Assembly (NCBI GenBank): GCA_900545245.1 | Contig: UQYV01000019.1 | Coordinates: forward strand, 1-60,032 | Origin: an uncultured Bacteroidales bacterium | Lineage (GTDB): Bacteria; Bacteroidota; Bacteroidia; Bacteroidales; UBA932 | Reading direction: 5' to 3' | DNA: 60,032 nt | Shown here: one piece after another, positions 16,554 to 26,550 of the stretch | Layout of the letters: each line of letters begins with the position of its first letter | Position numbering within the stretch: position 1 is the stretch's first letter | The notes under the pieces: model-generated | What the model was told of the DNA's origin: nothing | Database searches by the model: none | What the model saw: only the letters and a program-made list of their open reading frames with translations | Program-made: the position numbers and the translations under genes

Positions 16554-18965
16554 ATGAAGGATTTATTCAATGACATCTTTTCACCCGCAGGAGCGGAAGT
16601 GAGCGTTATTCCGGTGGCGTCACCGGACGGGCCGATGCAGGGGGTAAGGGAAGACGAACTGCCTGATTCCCTGCCTATTCTGGCGCTCAGGAACGCTGTG
16701 CTGTTCCCGGGAACGATATACCCCGTGACAATAGGACGGGAGAAGTCCCTGAAACTCATTCAGGTGGCGGAGAAGGACAATCTGTTTATAGGAACGGTTC
16801 CGCAGAAGGATTTCAGCGTAGAGGAGCCGAAGGTCGAGGACCTTGCGGAATATGGTACCGTCGCAAGGATCATCCGGACTCTTGAACTTCCGGACGGGAC
16901 GATGACGGCCATACTCCAGGGATTCAAGCGTTTCAGGCTTGAGGAGATATATGAATATGAGCCGTATATGCTCGGGCGCGTGCAATATCTCGAAGACGAC
17001 GCGACCGTCCCGGACAACAACATTCTGAAGATAACCGGCGACCTGATAAAGGAGAAGGCCATCTATATATCGAAGAACGCCTCCTTTGTGCCGAAAGAGG
17101 CCGTCAACGCCCTGAAGTCAATCGACAACTTCGAGTTTCTCGTGAATTTTGTGGCGACGACGGTGGATTTCGATGACTACGCCGCGAAGATCGGGCTTCT
17201 TGGCATATCCTCGGTTCTGGAAAGAGGCGAGAAGCTTCTTGAGATGCTCGGCAACCAGTCGGAAATCGTCAAACTGAAGAACGAAATCAATCAGAAGGTA
17301 AAAGGAGATATGGACCAGCAGCAGAGGGAGTATTACCTCAACAGCCAGCTGCGGACCATTCAAGAGGAGCTCGGCATGGACGACATGGAAGAGCTCGACA
17401 AACTTCAGGAAAAGGCAGAGAAAAAGAAATGGCCTGAGGCGACGAAGGAAATCTTCGACAGGGAGATGATCAAGCTCGAGCGCCAGAACCCGAACTCTCC
17501 GGAGTATAGCACCCAGCTTAACTATCTTCAGTTCATGGTGGATCTCCCGTGGGAGGAGTATTCGAAGGACAACCTTGACCTGAAGCACGCGAAAAAGGTG
17601 CTTGACAAGGCCCACTATGGCCTCGACACGGTGAAGGAACGCATCATCGAATATCTTGCCGTGCTGAAACTCAAGGGAAATATGAAGTCGCCTATACTTT
17701 GCCTCTACGGGCCTCCGGGAGTCGGTAAAACGAGCCTCGGAAAGTCCGTCGCCGATGCATTGGGAAGAAAATACATAAGGATTGCGCTCGGCGGAATGCA
17801 CGATGAGTCGGAGATTCGCGGACATAGGAAAACCTACATCGGTGCACTTCCAGGACGTATTCTGAACGGAATAATGAGAGCCGGCACATCAAATCCGGTG
17901 ATTGTTTTGGACGAGGTGGACAAGATAGGCAACGACTTTCACGGCGACCCGTCGTCAGCGTTGCTTGAGGTGCTCGATCCCGAGCAGAACACTACTTTCC
18001 ACGACAACTACCTCGACATCGACTACGATCTCTCGCACGTGCTCTTCATCACGACCGCGAACACGACGTCGACTATCCAGCCGGCGCTGCGCGACCGTAT
18101 GGAGATGATTCCGGTGAGCGGATATCTTGCCGAAGAGAAGATGGAAATCGCAAAGAACTACCTCATTCCGAAGCAGATTGAGGAGCACGGACTAAACAAA
18201 GATCAGTTGAAGATCAGCAAACCGGCCTTGGCGGCAATCATAGAGGAATACACACGGGAATCCGGAGTGCGAAGCCTTGAGAAACAGATTGCGAAGATTG
18301 CCCGAGTGAGTGCGAAGAAGATTGCCCTCGATGAGGAGCGCCCGGAGACAATCAAGCCGGGAGACTTGAAGGAGTATCTCGGTCTGCCGACTGCCTTCCA
18401 TGACAAACAGCGCGGGAACGAGGCCTCCGGCGTGGTCACCGGACTTGCATGGACTGAGATGGGTGGAGAGATTCTGTTCATCGAGAGTTCCATCAGCGAA
18501 GGAAAAGGCGTGCTCACCATGACAGGAAACCTCGGTGACGTGATGAAGGAGTCCGCCACGATTGCCTATCAGTACCTCAAGGCTCACCCTGAGCTTACAG
18601 GTCTGACCTACAAGCAGTTCTCGGAGAAAGACGTTCACGTCCACGTGCCGGAGGGAGCAGTTCCGAAGGACGGGCCGTCGGCCGGCATCACGATGGTGAC
18701 ATCGATTGTTTCGGCGTTTCGCGGGAAGCAGATTCGAAGCGGGTTCGCGATGACAGGCGAGATGACGCTACGCGGACGTGTACTTCCTGTAGGTGGAATC
18801 AAGGAGAAGATTCTTGCAGCCAAACGTTCTGGAATACACACAATTGTGCTTTCCGAGGACAACCGCAAGGATGTGGAGGACATCAAGCCTGTTTATATTG
18901 AGGGGTTGAAGTTTATATATGTAAGGACCATCACTGACGTCTTGAATGCAGTGTTTGACGCCTAA
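16554..18965 (+). CDS. lon: ATP-dependent Lon protease
   Basis: An 803-residue cytoplasmic AAA+ serine protease that degrades misfolded and regulatory proteins. Present are the N-terminal substrate-binding domain (about 35-240), the Walker A GPPGVGKTS at 386-394, the Walker B VIVLDEVDKIG, and the LonB-type protease domain. The catalytic Ser709 is in PKDGPSAGI, and the lysine is in GGIKEK near 750. Length and motif order are normal. Its stop codon is the first part of repeat B copy 2. A palindrome at 16501-16517 may serve its regulation. Confidence 0.97.
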   Translation: MKDLFNDIFSPAGAEVSVIPVASPDGPMQGVREDELPDSLPILALRNAVLFPGTIYPVTIGREKSLKLIQVAEKDNLFIGTVPQKDFSVEEPKVEDLAEYGTVARIIRTLELPDGTMTAILQGFKRFRLEEIYEYEPYMLGRVQYLEDDATVPDNNILKITGDLIKEKAIYISKNASFVPKEAVNALKSIDNFEFLVNFVATTVDFDDYAAKIGLLGISSVLERGEKLLEMLGNQSEIVKLKNEINQKVKGDMDQQQREYYLNSQLRTIQEELGMDDMEELDKLQEKAEKKKWPEATKEIFDREMIKLERQNPNSPEYSTQLNYLQFMVDLPWEEYSKDNLDLKHAKKVLDKAHYGLDTVKERIIEYLAVLKLKGNMKSPILCLYGPPGVGKTSLGKSVADALGRKYIRIALGGMHDESEIRGHRKTYIGALPGRILNGIMRAGTSNPVIVLDEVDKIGNDFHGDPSSALLEVLDPEQNTTFHDNYLDIDYDLSHVLFITTANTTSTIQPALRDRMEMIPVSGYLAEEKMEIAKNYLIPKQIEEHGLNKDQLKISKPALAAIIEEYTRESGVRSLEKQIAKIARVSAKKIALDEERPETIKPGDLKEYLGLPTAFHDKQRGNEASGVVTGLAWTEMGGEILFIESSISEGKGVLTMTGNLGDVMKESATIAYQYLKAHPELTGLTYKQFSEKDVHVHVPEGAVPKDGPSAGITMVTSIVSAFRGKQIRSGFAMTGEMTLRGRVLPVGGIKEKILAAKRSGIHTIVLSEDNRKDVEDIKPVYIEGLKFIYVRTITDVLNAVFDA

Positions 18966-19010
18966 AAAGCGGTCTGCTGCGTTGGATGTCTTGATGAAAT
19001 CCTCACAACC
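18964..19010 (+). repeat. Dispersed repeat B, copy 2
   Basis: Begins AAAAAGCGGTCTGCTGCGTT within the lon stop codon and matches the inverted copy at 15791-15835. The two copies flank the small basic protein, HU and lon genes as a 3.2-kb inverted pair. A small CAACC-ATTA-GGTTG hairpin overlaps its right end (19006-19019). Confidence 0.75.
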
Positions 19011-19090
19011 ATTAGGTTGCTGCGGTATTCATCTGCAACATCCGCCTTGCATCCCATCTTTTTATGCGCCAAACACCTACAATTTATATC

Positions 19091-19759
19091 ATGGACGTAA
19101 AAATTGAAGAATCGTGGAAGAGAGCGCTGGCGGCGGAGTTTGAGAAAGACTACTTCGCCAAGCTGGTGGAATATCTCCACGCCGAAAAAGCTGCCGGAGT
19201 GACAGTTTTCCCTCCCGGCAAGGACATATTCAGGGCTTTTGAACTCACTCCTCTTGACAAAGTTAAAGTAGTGATACTCGGACAGGACCCATACCACGGC
19301 TACGGCCAGGCTATGGGCCTGTCCTTTTCCGTTCCCGACAATGTTCCTGCTCCACCATCCTTGAAAAACATATTCAAGGAAATCGAAAACGACCTCGGAG
19401 TGACTATGTCCGGGCGGCCTAATCTGGAAAACTGGGCCAGACAGGGAGTGCTGCTTTTGAACGCGATTCTCACAGTCCGCTCCGGTGCGCCGGCATCGCA
19501 TAGCAAAATAGGCTGGGAAAACTTCACGGACGCTGTAATCCGCTGCATCTCGGACAACTGCGACGGCGTGGTGTTTATGCTGTGGGGAAATTTTGCCCGA
19601 AGTAAGCGCGAACTGATTGATGCACAGAAGCATCTCGTGCTCGAAGCCGCCCATCCCTCCCCTCTCGCACGTGGAGCGTTCTTCGGATGCAGACATTTCT
19701 CAAAAGCCAACAGCTATCTTGCAGAGCACGGGAAGGACACAATAGACTGGAAACTATAA
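19091..19759 (+). CDS. ung: Uracil-DNA glycosylase
   Basis: A 222-residue family 1 uracil-DNA glycosylase, which removes uracil from DNA in base excision repair. The catalytic aspartate is in GQDPYHG, the LLLNAILTVRSG segment holds the uracil pocket, and the DNA-intercalation loop has HPSPLA with the catalytic histidine. The frame extends upstream to 19064, but ATG 19091 (MDVKIEESWKRAL) gives the normal family length and avoids the repeat B region. coaD starts 21 bases after the stop, so the two are probably one transcript. Confidence 0.95.
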   Translation: MDVKIEESWKRALAAEFEKDYFAKLVEYLHAEKAAGVTVFPPGKDIFRAFELTPLDKVKVVILGQDPYHGYGQAMGLSFSVPDNVPAPPSLKNIFKEIENDLGVTMSGRPNLENWARQGVLLLNAILTVRSGAPASHSKIGWENFTDAVIRCISDNCDGVVFMLWGNFARSKRELIDAQKHLVLEAAHPSPLARGAFFGCRHFSKANSYLAEHGKDTIDWKL

Positions 19760-19780
19760 CATTACAGAGATTTCCGAAAT

Positions 19781-20257
19781 ATGGAAAACGAAAAAAAAAT
19801 AACAAGAAAGGCTCTTTTTCCCGGTTCGTTCGACCCGTTCACTGCCGGGCACCTCAACATACTCAAACGTGCACTGACAATGTTTGACGAAGTGGTTGTG
19901 GCAGTGGGAATCAATGCGGACAAACGTGGATTCTACGACAACGAAAAGAAACTTGAAATCATCCGTGAGGCAACGGCCGGACTGAATGGAGTCACCGCAC
20001 TCTCATACGACAACCTCACCGTGGACCTCTGCCACCAGCTTGGCATACACCATATTGTGCGCGGAGTGCGGAATATGATTGACTTTGAGACCGAGCGCTC
20101 CATCGCGGACGCGAACCGCAGGATAGCCCCGGACATCGAGACCGTCATCATCCCGACCGCACAGGAATACGCCCACATTTCCTCATCCGCCGTCCGCGAC
20201 ATCATCAAGCACGGAGGCGACTATTCCGCCTTCATCCCCGAAGGGATTAAGTTGTAG
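19781..20257 (+). CDS. coaD: Phosphopantetheine adenylyltransferase
   Basis: A 158-residue enzyme joining ATP and 4'-phosphopantetheine to make dephospho-CoA, the fourth step of CoA synthesis. It has the nucleotidyltransferase motif PGSFDPFTAGH near the N-terminus, the VRGVRN segment that binds substrate, and the ISSSAVRD motif near the C-terminus. Length and motifs are fully typical of the hexameric bacterial enzyme. The position after ung suggests a simple housekeeping operon. Confidence 0.96.
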   Translation: MENEKKITRKALFPGSFDPFTAGHLNILKRALTMFDEVVVAVGINADKRGFYDNEKKLEIIREATAGLNGVTALSYDNLTVDLCHQLGIHHIVRGVRNMIDFETERSIADANRRIAPDIETVIIPTAQEYAHISSSAVRDIIKHGGDYSAFIPEGIKL

Positions 20258-20307
20258 GAACGCGGGCTGAAGAGTTTTTGGAGATATATTACTTGCGAAA
20301 TTTGAGT

Positions 20308-21624
20308 ATGAAATCGCATTTGCTGAACATACGGAAATCGAGAGGAATCGTAGCCATTTTGATTTCTCTAATCTTCTGTTGCTCAATACCTCCCGTTGCG
20401 AGCGCGCAATCCAAAGACAAAGTTCTTGAGGAGTATCTTCTGACTTTGGAAGCCTACGACATCCCGACCAAAATCGAGGAAACAGATTTCATAATCGGGA
20501 ATTGCGATTCGGCTTCGAGGGAAGAGGTCGCAGTGAAAGTTTTCGAACATTTCAGAAATTCTCATCTTATGGGAGATGAGAATGTTGCGGTGCACGTGGC
20601 TGACAAATGGATTCACGGAAATGCCGCAATCCGCAGCTACGCCGACTTCAACCGCGCCTCCCTTCTCGGAATGAAAGCCCCATTGTTACCGGAAGCCGGG
20701 CTCGAATCATTCAGCAAAAATAAACCCACCATCCTGTGGTTTTACGACACCGATTGTGCAAAATGCAAACTCGAATCGGTGAAACTTGAAGACTTTTTCC
20801 TTCGTCGGAGCGACTGCGAACTCGTCACATTCTACACAGGCGACAATCCCCAGAAATGGAAGGAATTCATCTCATCTCATTTCACTTCTGTCAGTTCAGC
20901 CCGCCATTTCTGCGACTTTTCAGAAAGCAGTGACTTCAGAAAGTTGTATTCTGTGACTGCGACTCCGAGAATGTTCCTAATCGACAAAGAAGGAATCATC
21001 GTCGGACGTATGCTGGACACGGAATCATTGGAAAAACTGCTCGACGAAAGAAAGACGAGGGAAAAACAGGCCGTGACGGACCTTTTCTACCGCCTGGTGC
21101 CCCTGAGGGGTGAGGATGCGAAAAACTCCCTTGAATATATCATTGACAACTACATACTCTGTCCCGATTCACCATTCGACAGCGCAGAAGACTCACTGAT
21201 GGTCGTAAACTTCGCACAAATCCAGAAGGATCTGCTTTCTAAGGCAAGACCGGGGAGCAAAATTGCGGGAATCAAGGTCAAAGGCTCGCTGAACGGAGGA
21301 AAAGTCAAGAACCGTCGTCTGGACAGGCTCGGAAAGAATTGCTCCAGAAACGGAGGAAGGACTATAATTATTTTCCACACAAGCGGCTGCCACCAGTGCG
21401 AAGCCGAACTGAAAGAAGCGAAAGCTCTGAAACTCAACACATTTGCAGTCAATATCGATGACATTCAAGATCAGTCTCCAAAGACATTCGACAAACTTTT
21501 CGACGCTTTCGACCTGAGCACTCTCCCGCTTCTTGTGGAAACAGACAGCAAAGGGATAATCCTCCGGCGCTATTTTTCGCTCTGCTATGAGAGCGACGAA
21601 AATCATACAATACCGCATAATTGA
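20308..21624 (+). CDS. Exported thioredoxin-like protein (DUF5106 type)
   Basis: A 438-residue exported protein. The signal peptide spans about residues 1-34 and ends PPVASAQ; ATG 20308 was chosen over 20278 for that reason. A helical N-terminal domain like the DUF5106 region (about 35-135) is followed by a thioredoxin-like domain with a CAKC redox site near residue 154 and a cis-Pro-type segment (TATPRMFLI). A second, shorter thioredoxin-like domain carries CHQC near residue 365. Two redox-active Cys pairs in one chain suggest periplasmic disulfide reduction or exchange. It stands alone before the DUF6377 regulator gene and may be unrelated to locus 1. Confidence 0.82.
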   Translation: MKSHLLNIRKSRGIVAILISLIFCCSIPPVASAQSKDKVLEEYLLTLEAYDIPTKIEETDFIIGNCDSASREEVAVKVFEHFRNSHLMGDENVAVHVADKWIHGNAAIRSYADFNRASLLGMKAPLLPEAGLESFSKNKPTILWFYDTDCAKCKLESVKLEDFFLRRSDCELVTFYTGDNPQKWKEFISSHFTSVSSARHFCDFSESSDFRKLYSVTATPRMFLIDKEGIIVGRMLDTESLEKLLDERKTREKQAVTDLFYRLVPLRGEDAKNSLEYIIDNYILCPDSPFDSAEDSLMVVNFAQIQKDLLSKARPGSKIAGIKVKGSLNGGKVKNRRLDRLGKNCSRNGGRTIIIFHTSGCHQCEAELKEAKALKLNTFAVNIDDIQDQSPKTFDKLFDAFDLSTLPLLVETDSKGIILRRYFSLCYESDENHTIPHN

Positions 21625-21658
21625 CAGAATATGAAGTTCTACACTAACAACGGAAACT

Positions 21659-23293
21659 ATGATAACTGAATTCTTGCTCACCACATTCGTCATTTTTCTG
21701 TCCGCCCTATACGTCCCGGAGAATCAAGACCTCTCCCAGTTTCTTAAACAACTGGACGCAATCCTGTCACAACAGGAGACATATTCCATACAGCGCGAAA
21801 AACGTGTTGATGAAATAAAAGAGCGCCTTGAAACAGAGGAATTGTCCGCTGACGAAGGATGGTTGGAATGCGGAAGGATTGTTGATGAGTGCCTTGCCTT
21901 TCAGACCGACACGGCGCTGACATACGCCTTGAGGAAAAAGGAATATGCTGTCCGGACAGGAGACAGCCTAAAAGTTCGTGAGACAGACTTGAACCTGGCT
22001 CAAATCTATTCCATAATGGGACTTAACGAAGAAGCTTTCTCCATCATTGACGGAAATCCGAAAAGATGGTCCACACCCTTTCTAAGAAGTTATGCCCAAA
22101 GCATCAGGAGTTCACTCTACGAAAGCATCTGCCAGTCCGTGGACAACAGCGGACTCAAGCAGAAGTACCAACGACTGCTGTATGATGCTTATTCCTCCCA
22201 GCTCGCGACACAAACTCCGGAGACGGATGGAAGCAGCTACTATTACACAAAGGCAAATCTCCTGAATCTGGAGGGACGATATCATGAAGCACGGGAATGG
22301 CTAGAAAGCAATGTCAGTCATATAATCACTGACGACAGGGAGGAAGCAATCTATTGGTATCTTCTCGCGCAGACATGTCTCGGAGGAGCCGGTTCAAGGA
22401 CAGAAGCAGAGGTTTTCTTCGCCCGTTCGGCTCTGAATGACATCAGGCTCGGCATAAAGGAACACACTTCGCTTCTCCAGCTTGCACAGATGCTATATGC
22501 GGACGGAGACATTTCCCATGCCTACCGCTACCTCAAAGTATCTCTTGAAGACGCGCAGTACTGCAACTCCCAAAAACGTATGCTTAAGGCATCTTCACTC
22601 TTCACAATCATTGACAATGACTATCAGATCAGGAAAAGCCGGCAGATGCGAGTCCTATACATATCCCTCGCCATATCCACCCTTCTCATAATCCTGCTTG
22701 CCATCGCGTTTTCATACATCGGGAAGATGTACCGCTCAAAACAAATCGCGAACAGGCGTCTTGCCGAGATGAACTCAAGGTTGAAGGATCTGAATGGGCA
22801 GTTGAGCGAAGCCAACATAATAAAAGAAGCCTACATAGCACATTACATCGACTATTGTCTCAATAACATAGACTTCATCGACTCGCATCTGAAACTCATT
22901 GCAAGACTGATCAGAAATAATGACACAGCCGCCCTCAAAAAAGCCACGGACTTCGAGGTCTTCACAAGAAAGGCTCTCGTACGGTTTTATGACGATTTCG
23001 ACAGCGCTTTCCTCCATCTTTTCCCCACATTCGTCGAAGAGTACAACAACCTGCTGAAACCGGAGGAAAGAATTGTCCTAAAATCCGATGACTGCCTGAA
23101 CACAGAACTGAGAGTCTATGCCTTTATCCGGCTGAAAATCACCGATAGCGCGACTATAGCGCGACTCCTGCACTGCTCGCTATCAACCATCTATAACAAT
23201 AGGACGGCCGCCCGTAATAAGGCAGCCGGAAATAGGGACGAATTTGAGAAAAAGGTAGCCGAAATTGGCATCAACAATCGGATAAATCCTTAA
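21659..23293 (+). CDS. DUF6377-type membrane regulator of polysaccharide locus 1
   Basis: A 544-residue protein built like the DUF6377 regulators found beside SusC/SusD loci. It has an N-terminal signal/anchor, a TPR-like helical sensor region (about 25-320), one transmembrane helix (about 328-350) and a coiled coil (about 355-390). The C-terminal cytoplasmic domain contains a helix-turn-helix (SATIARLLHCSLSTIYNNRTAARNKA, shown in part as SATIARLLHCSLSTIYNN). It should sense a periplasmic glycan and control the locus directly through DNA binding. It reads into the susC-type gene 186 bases downstream, which has its own promoter at 23398-23429. Confidence 0.85.
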   Translation: MITEFLLTTFVIFLSALYVPENQDLSQFLKQLDAILSQQETYSIQREKRVDEIKERLETEELSADEGWLECGRIVDECLAFQTDTALTYALRKKEYAVRTGDSLKVRETDLNLAQIYSIMGLNEEAFSIIDGNPKRWSTPFLRSYAQSIRSSLYESICQSVDNSGLKQKYQRLLYDAYSSQLATQTPETDGSSYYYTKANLLNLEGRYHEAREWLESNVSHIITDDREEAIYWYLLAQTCLGGAGSRTEAEVFFARSALNDIRLGIKEHTSLLQLAQMLYADGDISHAYRYLKVSLEDAQYCNSQKRMLKASSLFTIIDNDYQIRKSRQMRVLYISLAISTLLIILLAIAFSYIGKMYRSKQIANRRLAEMNSRLKDLNGQLSEANIIKEAYIAHYIDYCLNNIDFIDSHLKLIARLIRNNDTAALKKATDFEVFTRKALVRFYDDFDSAFLHLFPTFVEEYNNLLKPEERIVLKSDDCLNTELRVYAFIRLKITDSATIARLLHCSLSTIYNNRTAARNKAAGNRDEFEKKVAEIGINNRINP

Positions 23294-23397
23294 GGACACT
23301 CCTAAAACAACTACCGATTTAAGCAGCCTTATTTTAATTAAAACTTTGACTATAAAACAATTACCCAGTAAAACTCACAACTTTTTTAGAATAAGCC

Positions 23398-23429
23398 TTT
23401 GCGTTAAGATTAAAGTATACATAATTTTG
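23398..23429 (+). promoter_or_regulatory. Promoter of the locus-1 SusC gene
   Basis: TTTG (23398-23401), a 20-base spacer and TAATTTTG (23422-23429) fit the Bacteroidota consensus. The leader to ATG 23480 is about 45 bases. The intergenic region 23294-23479 is AT-rich and otherwise unremarkable. Confidence 0.7.
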
Positions 23430-23479
23430 CGTCATCAAACGGGAGCAATCCCAACGGTTAGTAACACAAACACAGAATT

Positions 23480-26400
23480 ATGCGGTTTAATCTACACTAT
23501 TACATTGCCATACTTTCATTGCTGTGCTACCTCTCTCTCGCAGCCGCCGCAGCGCAACTTCCGGTGAACGGTGTGGTGGTTGACAAGGACAAGATTCCTA
23601 TGCCGGGAGTCGGCGTTCTTGTAAAGGGGACAAGTTCAGGTACGATGACTGATGATGCGGGACGTTTCTTCATTGATGTGCCAGGAAAGGAAAGCGTCCT
23701 CCGTTTTGAAATGATAGGGTTCAAAACACGTGAAGTCATTGTCGGAAATGAACTCAGTTTCTACATTGTCCTGGAAGAGGAGGCTTCGGAACTGGACGAA
23801 GTCGTGGTCGTGGGCTACGGTACACAGAAGAAGGTCAGTGTTGTGGGAGCCATCGAGACGACAGACGCGAAGAATCTGCAAAGAGGTGCGACCCGTTCCA
23901 TGAGTAATAATCTGGCCGGACAGCTTGCGGGAGTGATTGCCGTCCAGAGAACAGGAGAACCGGGCAAAGACAACTCGGATTTCTGGATTAGGGGAATAAG
24001 CACGTTCACCGGCAACTCGCAACCGTTGGTGCTTGTCGATGGAGTGGAAAGGTCACTGAATGACATGGACCCTTCTGAGATAGCCTCGTTCTCAATTCTT
24101 AAGGACGCGGCCGCAAGTGCGGTGTATGGAGTCCGAGGAGCCAATGGAGTGATTATAATAAACACGAAACGCGGACAGGTGGGCACGCCTAAAGTCTCAG
24201 CGAGATATGAGGCTGCAGTGAGCGGTCCGACTAAACTCCCGGAATTTGTAGATGCCGTCACCTATATGGAAGTTATGAACGGTATTGCCTCTGACAGCGG
24301 GAGGTCTTCTCTGCCGTTTTCGCAGGAAAGGATAAGGCTGACGGCATCCGAATATGATCCGGAACTCTACCCTGACGTGAACTGGATAGATGCTGTCACT
24401 CGGAAAAACGCATGGAACCAGAGAGTTAACGTCAATGTGAACGGAGGTTCTCCAGTGCTGCGCTACAATGTCACGGCATCGGTATATAACGAGCACGGAA
24501 TTATGGAAAGCGACAAGTCTCAGGAATGGGACGGCTCCACACGACTCACTCGCTACAACCTTCGCTCGAACGTGGACGTTGACATAACGAAGACTACGCT
24601 TCTCAAAATCAACATCGGTGGTTACCTCCAGCAGCAGAACAAATGCAATCACGACATAGAGGACATCTTCAACGTGGCTTTCAACACGCCTCCTTATGTC
24701 CACCCGCCGTACTACAGCAACGGAAACATCGCGATCAAGGACGGAAACCAGAATCCATGGGCACTGGCCACTCAATTGGGCTATCAGCGAATTTCCTCTT
24801 CAAAGATTGAAAGTCAGGCAAGTCTGGAACAGAATTTCAGTTTCATTACGCCAGGACTTAAAGCTCGACTGGTCTTCGCTTTCGACAGCGCTAATAGAAG
24901 CACAGTAACGAGAGGAAAAAATCCGGATTACTACAATCCTGCCACCGGCCGTGATGATGACGGACGCCTGATTATGACTATTGCAAGTTATGGACAAGAG
25001 TTCCTCAATCACTCATCATCCGGAGAATATGGAGTGCAGTCAACCTACCTTGAAGGTGCTGTGACCTACAATAGGGACTTCGGAAAGCATTATGTCGATG
25101 CAATGATGCTCTACAACCAGCGGACAAGCGACACTGGAGAAAAGCTTCCTTATAGGAATCAGGGACTGGCAGGACGTTTCTCTTATTCCTACGACAATCG
25201 CTATGTGGCAGAGTTCAACTTCGGATACAACGGTTCCGAGAACTTTGCCAAGGGCTATCGCTTCGGGTTCTTCCCTTCCGTCGCATTGGGTTGGATAGTA
25301 TCCGAAGAAAAATTTATGGCTCCTGTCAAGGATGTCATCAGCAAACTCAAACTCAGAGGATCATACGGACTTGTCGGAAATGACAGAATCAACGGGCTAC
25401 GCTTTGCCTACATCACAACCCTAGGTACAAACAAAGGCTATTCCTGGGGCACAGACGGCAGCGGCGGCCACACCACTCAAGCCGGTAACTATCACCTGGG
25501 CCGATGGGAAGGACATTTCGGTGTGCCAAACTTGACATGGGAAGAATCAGCGAAGTTCAATGCCGGAATAGAACTCGGGATGTGGAATTCGCTGGAGATA
25601 CAGGCAGACTACTTCTTTGAGCGCCGCAGCAACATCTTTATGCAGCGAACCAATATCCCCGGTTCGGCAGGATTCATAGAGACTCCGTGGGCCAACTACG
25701 GCATTGTAAACAACAGCGGCGTTGACCTCGCGCTACAGTTCAACAGACAATTCGGACGAGACTGGTCAGTTTCCCTAAAGGGAACATTCACTTTTGCCAG
25801 AAACAAGATTGTCGAAAAAGATGAAGCTCCGTCAATTATCGATACATACAGGTCATACACAGGGCAGTCAGTCTCAACGCTCTATGGTCTCACCGCTGTC
25901 GGTCTGTTTACTGAGAATGATTTTCTCGATGTTACAAATGGAGTGCTCAAGCCTGAGATCCCGAGCCATTCCTATGGCTCTGTCAGACCTGGTGACATAC
26001 GCTATAAGGATATGAACGGAGACAATGTGATAAACGACGAGGATATGGGACCTATCGGAGGAACCGAGACGCCGGAAATCGTCTATGGATTCGGTGCCAG
26101 CGTGTATTGGAAAATGCTGGATTTCAGCATCTTTCTTCAGGGAACAGGAAAGACTTGGCGCGTCATTGGAAGCGACCTCTTTATCCCTGGCAGCGGTTCG
26201 GGAGTGCTCGGCAACATATTGTCGAACTACGAGGACAGTTGGAGTCCCGACAATCAGAGACAGGATGTCTTCTATCCACGTTTTCATTATGGCTCAAGCC
26301 TTAACAACAAACAACCTTCAACCTGGTGGAAAAAAGATATGAGTTTCCTTCGGGTCAAGACAATTGAAATCGGATGCACGATAGCAGACCGATGGAGAAT

Positions 26401-26530
26401 CTTTCTGTCGGCAAACAATCCTTTCTGTTTCTCGAAGTTCAAGCTTTGGGATCCGGAAGTTGGAGCAAACGATGGTCTCATATATCCGACGATGCGCAGC
26501 GTTTCGCTCGGAGCAACAGTTTCATTCTGA
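23480..26530 (+). CDS. SusC/RagA-family TonB-dependent outer-membrane transporter (locus 1)
   Basis: A 1016-residue outer-membrane transporter that imports oligosaccharides with energy from TonB. A signal peptide (about 1-24) is followed by a carboxypeptidase-regulatory-like domain (25-100), the TonB-box region with DEVVVVGYG at 106-114, and the plug (about 118-230, with LVDGVERSLNDMDPSEIASF and ASAVYGVRGANG). A long beta-barrel ends in VSLGATVSF, the terminal Phe being the usual sorting signal. Size is typical. The SusD partner starts 20 bases downstream. In SusCD complexes the SusD lid covers this barrel. Confidence 0.96.
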   Translation: MRFNLHYYIAILSLLCYLSLAAAAAQLPVNGVVVDKDKIPMPGVGVLVKGTSSGTMTDDAGRFFIDVPGKESVLRFEMIGFKTREVIVGNELSFYIVLEEEASELDEVVVVGYGTQKKVSVVGAIETTDAKNLQRGATRSMSNNLAGQLAGVIAVQRTGEPGKDNSDFWIRGISTFTGNSQPLVLVDGVERSLNDMDPSEIASFSILKDAAASAVYGVRGANGVIIINTKRGQVGTPKVSARYEAAVSGPTKLPEFVDAVTYMEVMNGIASDSGRSSLPFSQERIRLTASEYDPELYPDVNWIDAVTRKNAWNQRVNVNVNGGSPVLRYNVTASVYNEHGIMESDKSQEWDGSTRLTRYNLRSNVDVDITKTTLLKINIGGYLQQQNKCNHDIEDIFNVAFNTPPYVHPPYYSNGNIAIKDGNQNPWALATQLGYQRISSSKIESQASLEQNFSFITPGLKARLVFAFDSANRSTVTRGKNPDYYNPATGRDDDGRLIMTIASYGQEFLNHSSSGEYGVQSTYLEGAVTYNRDFGKHYVDAMMLYNQRTSDTGEKLPYRNQGLAGRFSYSYDNRYVAEFNFGYNGSENFAKGYRFGFFPSVALGWIVSEEKFMAPVKDVISKLKLRGSYGLVGNDRINGLRFAYITTLGTNKGYSWGTDGSGGHTTQAGNYHLGRWEGHFGVPNLTWEESAKFNAGIELGMWNSLEIQADYFFERRSNIFMQRTNIPGSAGFIETPWANYGIVNNSGVDLALQFNRQFGRDWSVSLKGTFTFARNKIVEKDEAPSIIDTYRSYTGQSVSTLYGLTAVGLFTENDFLDVTNGVLKPEIPSHSYGSVRPGDIRYKDMNGDNVINDEDMGPIGGTETPEIVYGFGASVYWKMLDFSIFLQGTGKTWRVIGSDLFIPGSGSGVLGNILSNYEDSWSPDNQRQDVFYPRFHYGSSLNNKQPSTWWKKDMSFLRVKTIEIGCTIADRWRIFLSANNPFCFSKFKLWDPEVGANDGLIYPTMRSVSLGATVSF

Positions 26531-26550
26531 AATCCTTATTTATAGCGAAT

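Noticed and set aside
17118..17825. 235-codon open frame antisense to lon
   Set aside because: It lies wholly inside lon, whose motifs are intact. The antisense frame has no recognisable family and is a normal by-product of codon bias.
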